Source: SIG672 sp045580325
Lineage (GTDB): Bacteria; Bacillota; Clostridia; Oscillospirales; CAG-272
DNA length: 64,000 nucleotides
Assembly (NCBI GenBank): GCA_045580325.1
Contig: JAZNNR010000018.1
Location: 1 to 64,000, forward strand
Direction: 5' to 3'
Below the pieces are notes generated by a model. That model worked only from the letters and a program-made list of their open reading frames with translations, did no database searches and had not been told where the DNA came from. Every line of letters begins with the position of its first letter. Position 1 is the first letter of the stretch. A program made the translations under genes and the position numbers. This document shows, piece by piece, positions 52,460 to 61,028 of the stretch.

Positions 52460-53830
52460 ATGATACGAGAATACAGAACAATAGAAGAAGTCGCCGGACC
52501 TCTGATGCTGATAAAGCAGATCGAAGGCGTAAAATATGACGAGCTCGGCGAGATCGAGCTTGAAAACGGCGAGATACGCCGTTGCAGAGTTCTTGAAGTA
52601 AATGGCTCCAACGTACTCGTTCAGCTTTTTGACAATGCTGCAGGACTCAATCTTTCTACAAGCAAGGTGCGTTTTTCGGGACACGGAGTTCAACTCCCCG
52701 TTTCGCAGGATATGCTTGGAAGAGTATTTAACGGTATGGGCGAGCCTATCGACGATGGCCCTCGCATTATCCCTGAAAAAACTCTTGATATAAACGGTAC
52801 ACCTATAAATCCCGCCGCACGTATGTATCCCGATGAATTTATTCAGACGGGTATATCCTCTATCGACGGACTTAACACACTCGTTCGCGGACAGAAGCTC
52901 CCTATATTCTCGGGCTCGGGTCTGCCTCACGCAAACCTTGCCGCACAGATAGCACGTCAGGCTAAGGTTCGCGGAAAGGACGAGAAGTTTGCGGTCGTGT
53001 TTGCCGCTATCGGTATCACCTTTGAAGAAGCAGACTTCTTCATTTCAGACTTCAAAAAGACGGGCGCTATCGACAGAACGGTGCTTTTCATCAACCTTGC
53101 AAGCGACTCGGCAATAGAAAGAATCACAACTCCCCGTATGGCACTCACAGCCGCAGAGCATCTCGCCTTCGACTGCGATATGCACGTGCTTGTAATACTT
53201 ACCGACATCACAAACTACGCGGAAGCGCTCCGTGAGGTTTCTGCAGCACGTAAGGAGGTCCCCGGACGCCGTGGATATCCCGGTAACCTTTATACCGACC
53301 TTGCTACTATGTACGAGCGTGCGGGACGTAAGAAGGGCAGTAATGGAAGTATCACTATGATACCGATACTCACAATGCCCGAGGACGACAAGACTCACCC
53401 TATCCCCGACCTTACGGGATATATCACAGAAGGTCAGATAATCCTTTCGCGCGACCTTTATAGAAAAGGATTCCTTCCGCCTGTTGACGTTCTTCCCTCG
53501 CTCTCCCGTCTTAAAGACAAGGGTATCGGTGAAAACAAGACGCGTATCGACCACGCAAACGTTATGAACCAGCTTTTCTCTAACTATGCACGTGGCAAGG
53601 AAGCAAAAGAGCTTATGGTCGTTCTCGGCGAAGCTGCGCTTTCCCCTATTGACCGACTTTACGCTAAATTCTCCGATGAATTTGAGGCTCAGTATATAAA
53701 TCAGGGCTTCTATGAAAACAGAAGCATCGAAGAAACTCTTGAGATCGGTTGGAAGCTTCTTTCTATCCTTCCGAAGAGCGAGCTCAAGAGGATCAAGCCC
53801 GAATTTATCGAAAAATATTATCAGGGTTAA
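52460..53830 (+). CDS. ntpB: V-type ATPase regulatory subunit B
   Basis: A 456-residue non-catalytic nucleotide-binding-type subunit that lacks the P-loop lysine motif. Conserved parts: SIDGLNTLVRGQKLPIFSGS, HVLVILTDITNYAEALREVS, and GRRGYPGNLYTDLATMYERA. It contributes residues to the catalytic A sites. GGAGA SD. Confidence 0.95.
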   Translation: MIREYRTIEEVAGPLMLIKQIEGVKYDELGEIELENGEIRRCRVLEVNGSNVLVQLFDNAAGLNLSTSKVRFSGHGVQLPVSQDMLGRVFNGMGEPIDDGPRIIPEKTLDINGTPINPAARMYPDEFIQTGISSIDGLNTLVRGQKLPIFSGSGLPHANLAAQIARQAKVRGKDEKFAVVFAAIGITFEEADFFISDFKKTGAIDRTVLFINLASDSAIERITTPRMALTAAEHLAFDCDMHVLVILTDITNYAEALREVSAARKEVPGRRGYPGNLYTDLATMYERAGRKKGSNGSITMIPILTMPEDDKTHPIPDLTGYITEGQIILSRDLYRKGFLPPVDVLPSLSRLKDKGIGENKTRIDHANVMNQLFSNYARGKEAKELMVVLGEAALSPIDRLYAKFSDEFEAQYINQGFYENRSIEETLEIGWKLLSILPKSELKRIKPEFIEKYYQG

Positions 53831-53867
53831 TAAAGGGCAACTAAAAAAGGAAACGAGGAAAAAGCCT

Positions 53868-54539
53868 ATGGCTGAAATTCGTGTAAATCCTACGCGTATG
53901 GAAATGAAGCGCATAAATGCGAGGCTCTCTACCGCAAGACGCGGACACAAGCTTCTCAAAGACAAGCAGGATGAGCTTATGAAGCTCTTTCTTGAGGTCG
54001 TGCGCCAGAACAAAGCTCTGCGTGAGGATATTGAAAATAGAATAATGAGTGTCCATAACAGCTTCACTCTCGCTTCTGCGGTATCGTCGCCTAAAATGCT
54101 TGAGGAGGCTCTTATGGTCCCGAAAAGTGAGTGCTCACTTGACGTTCAGTACAAAAATATGATGAGTGTAAACGTTCCCGTTTACAAGTTCGACATTACG
54201 GACAGTGCGGGCGGCGGATACAACTACGGATTTGCGTTTACTCCCGGAGAGCTTGACGAAGCTGTCGGAGAGCTTACCGAGCTTCTTCCCGATATGATAA
54301 AGCTCGCTCAGACCGAAAAAACGGCTCAGATGCTCGCTGAGGAGATCGAAAAAACACGCAGACGTGTCAACGCTCTTGAATACATTATGATACCGCAGTA
54401 CGAAAAGACCATCAAAACGATAAAGATGAAGCTTGACGAGGTCGAAAGAGGTAATACTACCAGGCTTATGAAAGTCAAGGACCTTATGCTTGAAGCACAG
54501 ATCAAGCAAAAACGCAAAAACGACGAGCTTGACAACTAA
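53868..54539 (+). CDS. ntpD: V-type ATPase subunit D
   Basis: A 223-residue coiled-coil axle of the central stalk: N-terminal helix RVNPTRMEMKRINARLSTAR and C-terminal helix RRRVNALEYIMIPQYEKTIK, which rotate inside the A3B3 head. The start at 53868 begins MAEIRVNPTRM; GAGGA SD. The last gene of the operon. Confidence 0.93.
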   Translation: MAEIRVNPTRMEMKRINARLSTARRGHKLLKDKQDELMKLFLEVVRQNKALREDIENRIMSVHNSFTLASAVSSPKMLEEALMVPKSECSLDVQYKNMMSVNVPVYKFDITDSAGGGYNYGFAFTPGELDEAVGELTELLPDMIKLAQTEKTAQMLAEEIEKTRRRVNALEYIMIPQYEKTIKTIKMKLDEVERGNTTRLMKVKDLMLEAQIKQKRKNDELDN

Positions 54540-54551
54540 AATTAAAACCTC

Positions 54552-54581
54552 GCCCTCTGCACTTTCCTTCGTGCAGAGGGC
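54552..54581 (+). terminator. Terminator-like hairpin after the V-ATPase operon
   Basis: A perfect 11-bp stem GCCCTCTGCAC/GTGCAGAGGGC with an 8-base loop. No T-run follows directly; a TTATTTTTT comes only about 15 bases later. Confidence 0.6.
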
Positions 54582-54695
54582 AGACGGCGTGTTAGCTTAT
54601 TTTTTCACTTATATAAGAATATAGACAAACCCTGCAAAATATACTTTATTAAAGTAATTTTATTAGGTCAATTTATTTTGCGGAGGTTTACCAAA

Positions 54696-55166
54696 ATGTT
54701 TGTCTATTCTTTCAGAGCATCAAGCCTGAAGGCTTTTGCTACTATCAGTCTTGCACTACTTGTTCTCGTTACACTTATTCTGACCGTCCCCTCATACGGT
54801 GCTATCGAAACGGGCGCGGACGGAATATCCTATAGCGACGTCAAAAGCGCAAAGGACGCGGCGGATTTTTTAAAGCAGTTCGGGTGGAACGTTTCGGATA
54901 CTCCCGTCCAAACGGTAGAAATAAAAGTCCCTTCCGAGTTTGACGGCGTATTTACCGAGTACAACGAGATACAGAAGCACCAAGGGCTCGACCTTGGCAA
55001 ATACCGCCGCAAAAACGTAACACGCTACACATTTGAAGTAACAAATTATCCCGATGCTACGGGTACGGTTCTCGCAAGCGTTATCGTCTACAAGGGTAAC
55101 GTTATCGCGGGCGATCTCTGTCAAAGCGGAGCAAACGGCTTTGTAGTCGGCTTTGACGGGAAATAA
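54696..55166 (+). CDS. DUF4830 domain protein, membrane anchored
   Basis: A 156-residue protein: N-terminal membrane helix (about residues 12-33) and an extracytoplasmic domain with the DUF4830 features NEIQKHQGLDL, RKNVTRYTFEVTNYP and KGNVIAGDLC. Function of the family is unknown. Strong CGGAGG SD. Stands between the V-ATPase operon and a pair of rRNA methyltransferases. Confidence 0.75.
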   Translation: MFVYSFRASSLKAFATISLALLVLVTLILTVPSYGAIETGADGISYSDVKSAKDAADFLKQFGWNVSDTPVQTVEIKVPSEFDGVFTEYNEIQKHQGLDLGKYRRKNVTRYTFEVTNYPDATGTVLASVIVYKGNVIAGDLCQSGANGFVVGFDGK

Positions 55167-55203
55167 AAGATAAATTCGTTTAAAAGAAAGGAAAGAAAAG
55201 AAA

Positions 55204-56364
55204 ATGGAGCTTACCTACGTTGCGACCTGTCTTTTCGGACTTGAAAAATTTTTAGGAGAAGAAATCGACGCCCTCGGATATAAGCGTATATCGACTATCG
55301 ACGGCCGCGTAACATTTACGGGAGATATTTCTGCCGTCGCGCGCTGTAATATCGGTATGCGCTTTGCCGAGAGGCTTTATATAAAGCTCGGAGAGTTCAC
55401 CGCTGACAGCTTTGACTCTCTTTTTGAGGGCACAAAAGCGCTTCCTTGGGAAGATTATATCGGTATAAACGATGCCTTCCCCGTTTCGGGACATTCGGTA
55501 AAGAGCAAGCTTTTCAGTATTCCCGACTGTCAGTCTATCGTTAAAAAGGCTATCGTTGAGCGCCTTAAATCGAAATATCATATATCCTTTTTCGAAGAAA
55601 ACAAAACGCTTTACAAAATAGAGTTTTTTATTCTGAACGACAGCGCAAGTCTTATGATAGACACCTCGGGTGTTGCTCTTCACAAGAGAGGATACCGTCC
55701 CGCATCAAACATCGCACCGCTTCGCGAAACTCTTGCGGCGGCACTTGTGAAGATCGCCCGTCCGCGCGAAGAGGTACTCTTCTGGGATCCTATGTGCGGC
55801 TCAGGCACTATCGCTATTGAGGCGGCTCTTATGCAGACAAACTGCGCGCCCGGTGTGAACCGCCGCTTTGACTCTGAAAAATTCCCGCAGATCGACTCTT
55901 CCATTTGGGAAATGGCGCGCGAGGAAGCAAGAGATAATATAATACGCGACTCGCAGTTTGAGGTCTATGCCTCTGACATTGATATGAACTGCGTTGAGCT
56001 CACCCGCGACAACATACGCCGCGCAGGTGTGGGCGGTACGGTCAAGGCATTTCAGCGCAACGCACTCGAGATAAAAACTGGCGGCAGGCGAGGCACGGTC
56101 GTATGCAATCCGCCTTACGGAGAGCGTCTTTTCTCTATGGAACAGGCGCAGGAGCTTTATCGAAATATGGGACGAGCCTTCTCATCGCTTGACAACTGGC
56201 AGATATACGTGCTGACCTCTCACGAGGGCTTTGAAAGACTTTACGGCAGACGCGCGGACAAGGTCCGCAAGCTCTACAACGGTATGATAAAGTGTAACTT
56301 CTATCAATTTTTCAAAAAACAGGACTCTTTTTCCCAAAAACACAAAGGAAATTACAAGAAATGA
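55204..56364 (+). CDS. THUMP-domain class I SAM RNA methyltransferase (RlmL/YpsC type)
   Basis: A 386-residue protein. The THUMP RNA-binding domain (about residues 45-155) precedes a class I methyltransferase with DPMCGSGTIAIEAA (SAM site, about 195) and CNPPYGERL (N6-adenine/guanine catalytic type motif). E. coli RlmL N-terminal half methylates guanosine 2445 of 23S rRNA; Firmicute YpsC is the equivalent. GGAAAG SD. The ATG of rlmD overlaps its stop (ATGA). Confidence 0.88.
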   Translation: MELTYVATCLFGLEKFLGEEIDALGYKRISTIDGRVTFTGDISAVARCNIGMRFAERLYIKLGEFTADSFDSLFEGTKALPWEDYIGINDAFPVSGHSVKSKLFSIPDCQSIVKKAIVERLKSKYHISFFEENKTLYKIEFFILNDSASLMIDTSGVALHKRGYRPASNIAPLRETLAAALVKIARPREEVLFWDPMCGSGTIAIEAALMQTNCAPGVNRRFDSEKFPQIDSSIWEMAREEARDNIIRDSQFEVYASDIDMNCVELTRDNIRRAGVGGTVKAFQRNALEIKTGGRRGTVVCNPPYGERLFSMEQAQELYRNMGRAFSSLDNWQIYVLTSHEGFERLYGRRADKVRKLYNGMIKCNFYQFFKKQDSFSQKHKGNYKK

Positions 56365-57692
56365 AGAAAAACGAGCTTTATACAGTAGAAATAAGCGATA
56401 TGAACAATCTCGGCGCTGGAATATGCAAGATCGACGGCAAGGTCGTTTTTGTGCGCGGCGGAGTTACGGGGGACAAGCTTGAAATTGGTATAATCAAAGA
56501 CCTTTCAGACTACGCTGTCGCCCGTGTGAACAAAATAATTGAGCCCTCACCTATCCGAGTCGAAAACACCTGTCCTTCATTCAAGCGCTGCGGCGGATGC
56601 TCTTTTCGCCACGTGAATTACGAAAACGAAAAGCTTTTCAAGAAAAATTACATAGAAAATGCCTTCAAAAAGGTCGGACTTTCGGTAAATATCGAGGACG
56701 TGCTTTCGACAGGCTGTCCCGACGGGTATCGCAACAAGGTACAGTACCCTGTCGGCAAGGATTGGGAGATCGGATTTTTCGCAGAGCACAGCCACGACAT
56801 AGTTGAGGTTTCCGACTGTCCCTCTCAGGACGAGAGCTTTGGCGCGATACTTGACGAGATAGTACGCTTCGGCAAGGAAAAAAAGATTCCGCCTTACGAT
56901 TTTGAAAGCGGAAAAGGACTTGTTCGCCATATTTATCTGCGTAAAGGTCGCGGAAGCGGCGATATTATGGTCTGCCTTGTCATTAACGGCAAAACGATGC
57001 GCGAGGCTCCCGAGCTTGCAAAAATACTCGTTTCGCGCTTCCCTGCTGTCAAGTCGGTCATACTTAACATAAACGAAAAGCGCACGAACGTCATTCTCGG
57101 CGACAAAAACATAACCGTTTACGGAAGCGACACCATAGAGGATATTTTCTGCAGACTTAAGGTGAAAATTTCGCCAAAATCATTCTATCAGGTGAACCGC
57201 GAATGTGCCGAGCTTATCTGCAAGAAAGCCGCAGAGCTTGCCGATCTGAAGCCGAGTGAAAAGCTTGTTGACCTTTTCTGCGGAATAGGCACTATCGGAC
57301 TTTCGATGATAAAAGACTATCCGGAGTCGAGCCTTATCGGTGTTGAAATAATCCCCGACGCCGTTGAAAACGCCACGGAAAACGCTGCTCTGAATCATAT
57401 GAAAAATACGAAATTCATCTGCGGTGATGCAAACTCGCCCGAAATATTCGAGGCCGACGTTATCGTGGTCGACCCGCCCCGCAAGGGCTGTGCAAGCGAG
57501 CTTATAAAACGCATTTCCGAGATCTCGCCGTCGAGAGTTATTTACGTTTCGTGCAATCCCGACACCCTCGCGCGCGACTGCAAGCTCTTTGATGCCGAGG
57601 GATACAAGGTTACAAGAGCATTTGCGGCTGATATGTTTTCTCGCACGGGGCATGTGGAAAGTTTAGTTTGTCTGACTCGTCAGACAAACTAA
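56361..57692 (+). CDS. rlmD: 23S rRNA (uracil-5-)-methyltransferase RlmD/RumA family
   Basis: A 443-residue enzyme that methylates a uridine C5. The N-terminal TRAM domain (about 1-60), then a [4Fe-4S]-type cysteine set CPSFKRCGGCSFRHV, SAM-binding DLFCGIGTIGLSM, DPPRKGC and the catalytic VSCNPDTLARD. The last ten codons and stop are embedded in a perfect 15-bp inverted repeat (57662-57693), giving the tail SLVCLTRQTN. This 3' end is where the accessory islet begins. It overlaps the previous gene by 4 bases. Confidence 0.92.
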   Translation: MKKNELYTVEISDMNNLGAGICKIDGKVVFVRGGVTGDKLEIGIIKDLSDYAVARVNKIIEPSPIRVENTCPSFKRCGGCSFRHVNYENEKLFKKNYIENAFKKVGLSVNIEDVLSTGCPDGYRNKVQYPVGKDWEIGFFAEHSHDIVEVSDCPSQDESFGAILDEIVRFGKEKKIPPYDFESGKGLVRHIYLRKGRGSGDIMVCLVINGKTMREAPELAKILVSRFPAVKSVILNINEKRTNVILGDKNITVYGSDTIEDIFCRLKVKISPKSFYQVNRECAELICKKAAELADLKPSEKLVDLFCGIGTIGLSMIKDYPESSLIGVEIIPDAVENATENAALNHMKNTKFICGDANSPEIFEADVIVVDPPRKGCASELIKRISEISPSRVIYVSCNPDTLARDCKLFDAEGYKVTRAFAADMFSRTGHVESLVCLTRQTN

Positions 57693-57693
57693 A
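57662..57693 (+). repeat. 15-bp inverted repeat overlapping the rlmD stop
   Basis: TTTAGTTTGTCTGAC, 2-base centre, then GTCAGACAAACTAAA: a perfect inverted repeat. It contains the rlmD stop codon and abuts the first GCGATAT of the hairpin array. It could act as a terminator or be a target/recombination site. Confidence 0.85.
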
Positions 57694-57935
57694 GCGATAT
57701 AAATCCCTCACAGGATTTGCGATATACGCCTCACTTCATTCGCGTGCGATATGCCTGCGGCTCGATATGTGCCTTCGACACGTGAGCGCACTGCGTGCGC
57801 TTTGGGGCGCGGGATTTATATTTGCGTACTTTCCAGCACGTTCGCCTTCGGCAAACATATCGCTGACAAGCGACGCTTGTCAATATCGCATTTGCAAGGC
57901 AAATATATCGCGCTCGGCAACGCTGAGCATATCGC
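57694..57935 (+). repeat. Hairpin array with phased 7-mers (GCGATAT, then ATATCGC)
   Basis: Left half: GCGATAT at 57694, 57719 and 57746, and TCGATAT at 57762. Right half: ATATCGC at 57857, 57883, 57905 and 57929. Between consecutive 7-mers are small hairpins, for example AAATCC/GGATTT (57701-57718), TGACAAGCG/CGCTTGTCA (57864-57882) and ATTTGC/GCAAAT (57890-57904). TATAAATCCC (57698) is complementary to GGGATTTATA near 57811, so the left 130 bp is itself bounded by inverted repeats. The array ends 25 bases before the 57961 gene. It fills the whole gap after rlmD. Confidence 0.85.
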
Positions 57936-57960
57936 TTACCGAATAAATGAGGTGAATATT

Positions 57961-58314
57961 ATGAATAAAACTATTAAAGAACTTGCAGTTGAACTTACCA
58001 TAGAAATCACTGCCGTTTGTGATACTATCAAAGGCAGAGCTGTATTTGTTAGTCAGCTTTTGCGCTCCTGCTCTTCAATAGGTGCAAATAGCTATGAAGC
58101 AAAATATGCGCAAAGTACCGCAGACTTTGTAAATAAACTTGAAATAGCTCTCAAAGAATGTTATGAAACCGACTATTGGCTTGAAATACTGTTCAAGGTA
58201 GGCTCAATGGATGAAAACACCTATAAAACACTTGCAAATAAATGCGGTATTATTCGCAGAAAACTCATCGCATCCATCACCACAGCAAAGGGGAGCAGTC
58301 GAGGACAAAAGTGA
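57961..58314 (+). CDS. Four-helix-bundle protein (S23/IVP family)
   Basis: A 117-residue protein with four amphipathic helices: TIKELAVELTIEITAVCDTI, then VSQLLRSCSSIGANSYEAKY, FVNKLEIALKECYETDYWLE and NKCGIIRRKLIASITTAK. Family members include proteins encoded in 23S rRNA intervening sequences and the Avd accessory of diversity-generating retroelements. No rRNA gene and no reverse transcriptase are in this window. GAGGTGA SD. The hairpin array lies directly upstream, and a TTTTGAG/CTCAAAA hairpin is just downstream (58316-58334). Confidence 0.85.
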   Translation: MNKTIKELAVELTIEITAVCDTIKGRAVFVSQLLRSCSSIGANSYEAKYAQSTADFVNKLEIALKECYETDYWLEILFKVGSMDENTYKTLANKCGIIRRKLIASITTAKGSSRGQK

Positions 58315-58327
58315 TTTTTGAGCAAAA

Positions 58328-58373
58328 CTCAAAAGTTCGTTTTACTGCTATTTAGTATAACATATGAAAGGAG
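58328..58373 (+). repeat. Conserved 5' leader of cassette 1
   Basis: CTC..AAAGTTC.TTTTAC.GC..TTTAGTATAACA.AT.GAAAGGA also occurs at 59053-59099 before the next cassette gene; about 80% identity by eye over about 46 bases. It supplies the SD of each gene. Confidence 0.7.
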
Positions 58374-58380
58374 TAAGGCA

Positions 58381-58887
58381 ATGATACCTTATTATTTGAA
58401 AAAATATATAACTGATGCAAAAGAGAAAAAGGATTCTACTGTTGGAATACTTGCTTCTTCTACAGGAAATACAAATTTAGAAATATATTTTTACGGTGAT
58501 ACTGTGAAAATAGAAAAAACACCGTACATAGTCGATGCCGAATTTCCATGCTTGATTGTTGCAAAAGACCCTGTAACAAACGAAAAGTTCACCATTTTTG
58601 ACGGAATGAAGCACGGATATGATGCAATGTTTTGCAACGAGCCATGCAATGACGCCACAAGAGAATTAAGACATTATGAGTATTATAACGGGAAAGTGCA
58701 AATTACGCTTGGCTACTCAATTGATTACGAAGATGAACGAGATGAATATGAATTCAACGAAAACGGCGATGTCATATTGACGTATGGAACTTTAGATTGG
58801 GAGCAAGCAAAATCTATTGGATTCGATTGGCTTTCGTTGAAATTTGTAGATGTGAAAAAGGAATTTGTTGATCTTGAGTTGGCTTGA
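58381..58887 (+). CDS. Hypothetical protein of cassette 1
   Basis: A 168-residue soluble, acidic protein that I do not recognise. No signal or membrane helix. Segments such as YKDPVTNEKFTIFDGMKHGY-type (here DPVTNEKFTIFDGMKHGYD) and YEFNENGDVILTYG resemble small immunity-type or SMI1-like proteins only vaguely. The ATG at 58381 has a GGAG SD inside the conserved leader. A/T-rich compared with core genes. Its stop is 10 bases before the 146-bp repeat. Confidence 0.6.
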   Translation: MIPYYLKKYITDAKEKKDSTVGILASSTGNTNLEIYFYGDTVKIEKTPYIVDAEFPCLIVAKDPVTNEKFTIFDGMKHGYDAMFCNEPCNDATRELRHYEYYNGKVQITLGYSIDYEDERDEYEFNENGDVILTYGTLDWEQAKSIGFDWLSLKFVDVKKEFVDLELA

Positions 58888-58897
58888 CCACAAATTA

Positions 58898-59043
58898 TAA
58901 AATATACCTTTTGCTCTCTTGACCCATATAGAGAGTGTGTGTTTATTGACACGAAAATAAGTGCAAACCCGTAGGGGCTGGCGCCCACGACAGCCCGTGC
59001 GTATATTTAGGCTTTTCGGGACGTCGAGGACGCCGGTCCCTAC
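58898..59043 (+). repeat. 146-bp cassette-end repeat, copy A
   Basis: Nearly identical to 59661-59806: the first ~130 bases are the same and only about four of the last 26 differ. It consists of a first part with CTCTCT/AGAGAG pairing and a 73-bp MITE-like second part (58971-59043) that begins GTAGGGGCTGGCGCC and ends as an imperfect inverted copy, GGACGCCGGTCCCTAC. Confidence 0.9.
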
Positions 59044-59052
59044 AACAGAATG

Positions 59053-59099
59053 CTCGAAAGTTCATTTTACAGCAGTTTAGTATAACAGATTGAAAGGAA
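59053..59099 (+). repeat. Conserved 5' leader of cassette 2
   Basis: Second copy of the leader described at 58328-58373; it ends in GAAAGGAAG, the SD of the 59106 gene. Confidence 0.7.
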
Positions 59100-59105
59100 G
59101 CAAAA

Positions 59106-59663
59106 ATGCAGAAAAAATCACGCCAAAGAAAAGAACGACGAAACATGGACCGATCAACCTCTGATGTTCTATCAAGGCAAACGCAAACAATGAAAACAGC
59201 TTTCCTCGATTATTTAGGTGCTACAATTATGTTTTTTGTGATGGCGCTCGTTGTATTTGTGGTTGGACTTTTGACCGAAGACGCATCGCATTCCAAACGT
59301 ATTATTTTTGGTGCCACACCTATTATTCTTGGTTTCACTATATTTTTCGCTTTTCTTTTTCTTCGTCGATTTGTAATTTTTATAAAGATAAATAAGATCA
59401 AATCTTCAAGTGAACAAACTATCAAAATTACTTGTAAGAAAGTGGCATTTTTAACTCAACCTATATCCAGAAATTCTTTCGTAATTATATGTATTGTTTT
59501 AACAGACGAAAACGGCAAAAAGTATTATGACATAGTAAATGGAATTTCTGATATTGCTAAAAAAAGAACACGAGCGGAGCTATTAAACGCAAAGATTACA
59601 CTTAATTGCTATGCGAATACAAAATTTGTGAAAACCTATCAGGTCGATACAGTCAAGGAGTAA
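59106..59663 (+). CDS. Membrane protein of cassette 2
   Basis: A 185-residue protein: basic N-terminus (MQKKSRQRKERR), two membrane helices (about residues 35-57 and 65-85) and a C-terminal domain of about 95 residues. Family unknown. A/T-rich. Its TAA stop (59661-59663) is the first three bases of the 146-bp repeat copy B, so the gene end and the repeat start coincide. Confidence 0.65.
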   Translation: MQKKSRQRKERRNMDRSTSDVLSRQTQTMKTAFLDYLGATIMFFVMALVVFVVGLLTEDASHSKRIIFGATPIILGFTIFFAFLFLRRFVIFIKINKIKSSSEQTIKITCKKVAFLTQPISRNSFVIICIVLTDENGKKYYDIVNGISDIAKKRTRAELLNAKITLNCYANTKFVKTYQVDTVKE

Positions 59664-59806
59664 AATATACCTTTTGCTCTCTTGACCCATATAGAGAGTG
59701 TGTGTTTATTGACACGAAAATAAGTGCAAACCCGTAGGGGCTGGCGCCCACGACAGCCCGTGCGTATATTTAGGCTTTTCGGGACGTCGAAGGCGCCGTC
59801 CCCTAC
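59661..59806 (+). repeat. 146-bp cassette-end repeat, copy B
   Basis: Same as copy A apart from about four differences near the right end. MITE-like part at 59734-59806. The repeat begins TAAAATATACC, so its first codon serves as stop for the cassette 2 gene. Confidence 0.9.
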
Positions 59807-59922
59807 CAAAAGCCAAATTCTATATGCCCTTACGGATAATAAACCTCGCTATCGCTGCGGCGTATCGAAAAAATAAATTTTACGGAAGTACAAGTTAATA
59901 TTCCGCTTAAAAGGAGCAAATA

Positions 59923-61026
59923 ATGAAAAGAAAAACAGGTAAGGATAAGAAGAAAATGACAACAGCGATAGTTTTGATAAGTATAGCGTCGGTGTTAGCT
60001 TTGACAGTGATAGGCTGGTGGATATTCTGCGTTTCAATGTACAATTCCAACTTTAACGTCCGTTGTGATGATTATGAGCCTTTTATGCTGCGAGTAGAAG
60101 ATTTTGACCGACTTAAGTGCAAGGAATACAAATTCAAATCAGACAAGGGGCAGGAGCTTGCAGGATATCTATACAGTGCGGGGGAAGATCAGCGCGCAGT
60201 CGTGATCATTGCCCACGGATTTGGCGGCGGTCACAATTCATATATGGATGCAGCCAACTATTTCGCGCAAAACGGTTATTATGTTTTTGCCTACGACGCA
60301 ACAGGTTGCCTGAGTAGTCAAGGCGACGGCGTGGGCGGAGTTCCGCAGGGTGTGATAGACCTTGATCACGCCATTTCATTTGTAGAAGAAAATGAGGATA
60401 TTCCGAAGCTTCCCATCGTTCTTTTCGGACATAGCTGGGGTGCATATTCTGTAAGCGCTGTTTTGACATATCACCCCGAAGTCAAGGCAGTAATCGCATG
60501 CTCGGGCTTCAACAGAGCGTCCGATATGTTTGAATCGGGCGGAAAATCACAGGCAGGCAGCATAATTCATGCCATGATTCCGTTTATCAGAGTCCACGAG
60601 CAAGTCAAGTATGGCAAATATGCCTCAAACACCGCGATGGACGGCTTTGAAGCGGCGGAAAACACATCTGTAATGATAGTACATAGCGCAGATGACAACG
60701 TTATCGGCATAGAATACGGCTACGACAAATATTATGAAAAATACGAGAATGACGAGCGTTTTGTTTTTGTAAGATATGAGGACAAGGGGCACAACGACAT
60801 TTTAAAGAACCCCGAGGACACTTATATGGACGAAGTACAAGCCGAGTACACAAAGTGGCTTGAAACACTCGATTACGATTATAATTCAAAGGACAACAAA
60901 GACCGTTTCAGAGAAGAAAAGATTCAGTATCTTAACGAAACTCTTGACCACGCAAGACTGAGTAACAGACTTGATACAGATATGTTCGCGCACTTTTTGG
61001 ACTTCTATAATCAAGCCGTGCAGTGA
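59923..61026 (+). CDS. Membrane-anchored alpha/beta hydrolase
   Basis: A 367-residue protein with an N-terminal membrane helix (about residues 10-34) and an alpha/beta hydrolase domain. Nucleophile in FGHSWGAYSV, acid in VHSADDNVIG, histidine in EDKGHNDIL; HGFGGG forms an oxyanion-type loop. Substrate unknown, probably an ester or peptide outside the membrane. AAAGGAGC SD. A TATCGCTGCGGCGTATCG hairpin lies upstream (about 59850), reminiscent of the array modules. It is followed by a remnant of the MITE-like element. Confidence 0.85.
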   Translation: MKRKTGKDKKKMTTAIVLISIASVLALTVIGWWIFCVSMYNSNFNVRCDDYEPFMLRVEDFDRLKCKEYKFKSDKGQELAGYLYSAGEDQRAVVIIAHGFGGGHNSYMDAANYFAQNGYYVFAYDATGCLSSQGDGVGGVPQGVIDLDHAISFVEENEDIPKLPIVLFGHSWGAYSVSAVLTYHPEVKAVIACSGFNRASDMFESGGKSQAGSIIHAMIPFIRVHEQVKYGKYASNTAMDGFEAAENTSVMIVHSADDNVIGIEYGYDKYYEKYENDERFVFVRYEDKGHNDILKNPEDTYMDEVQAEYTKWLETLDYDYNSKDNKDRFREEKIQYLNETLDHARLSNRLDTDMFAHFLDFYNQAVQ

Positions 61027-61028
61027 TA

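Noticed and set aside
57694..57935. CRISPR array
   Set aside because: Repeats are only 7 bases, invert half-way, and the spacers are palindromic hairpins; no cas genes are present.
57961..58314. Diversity-generating retroelement (Avd gene)
   Set aside because: No reverse transcriptase, template repeat or variable repeat was found in the window; only the fold is shared.
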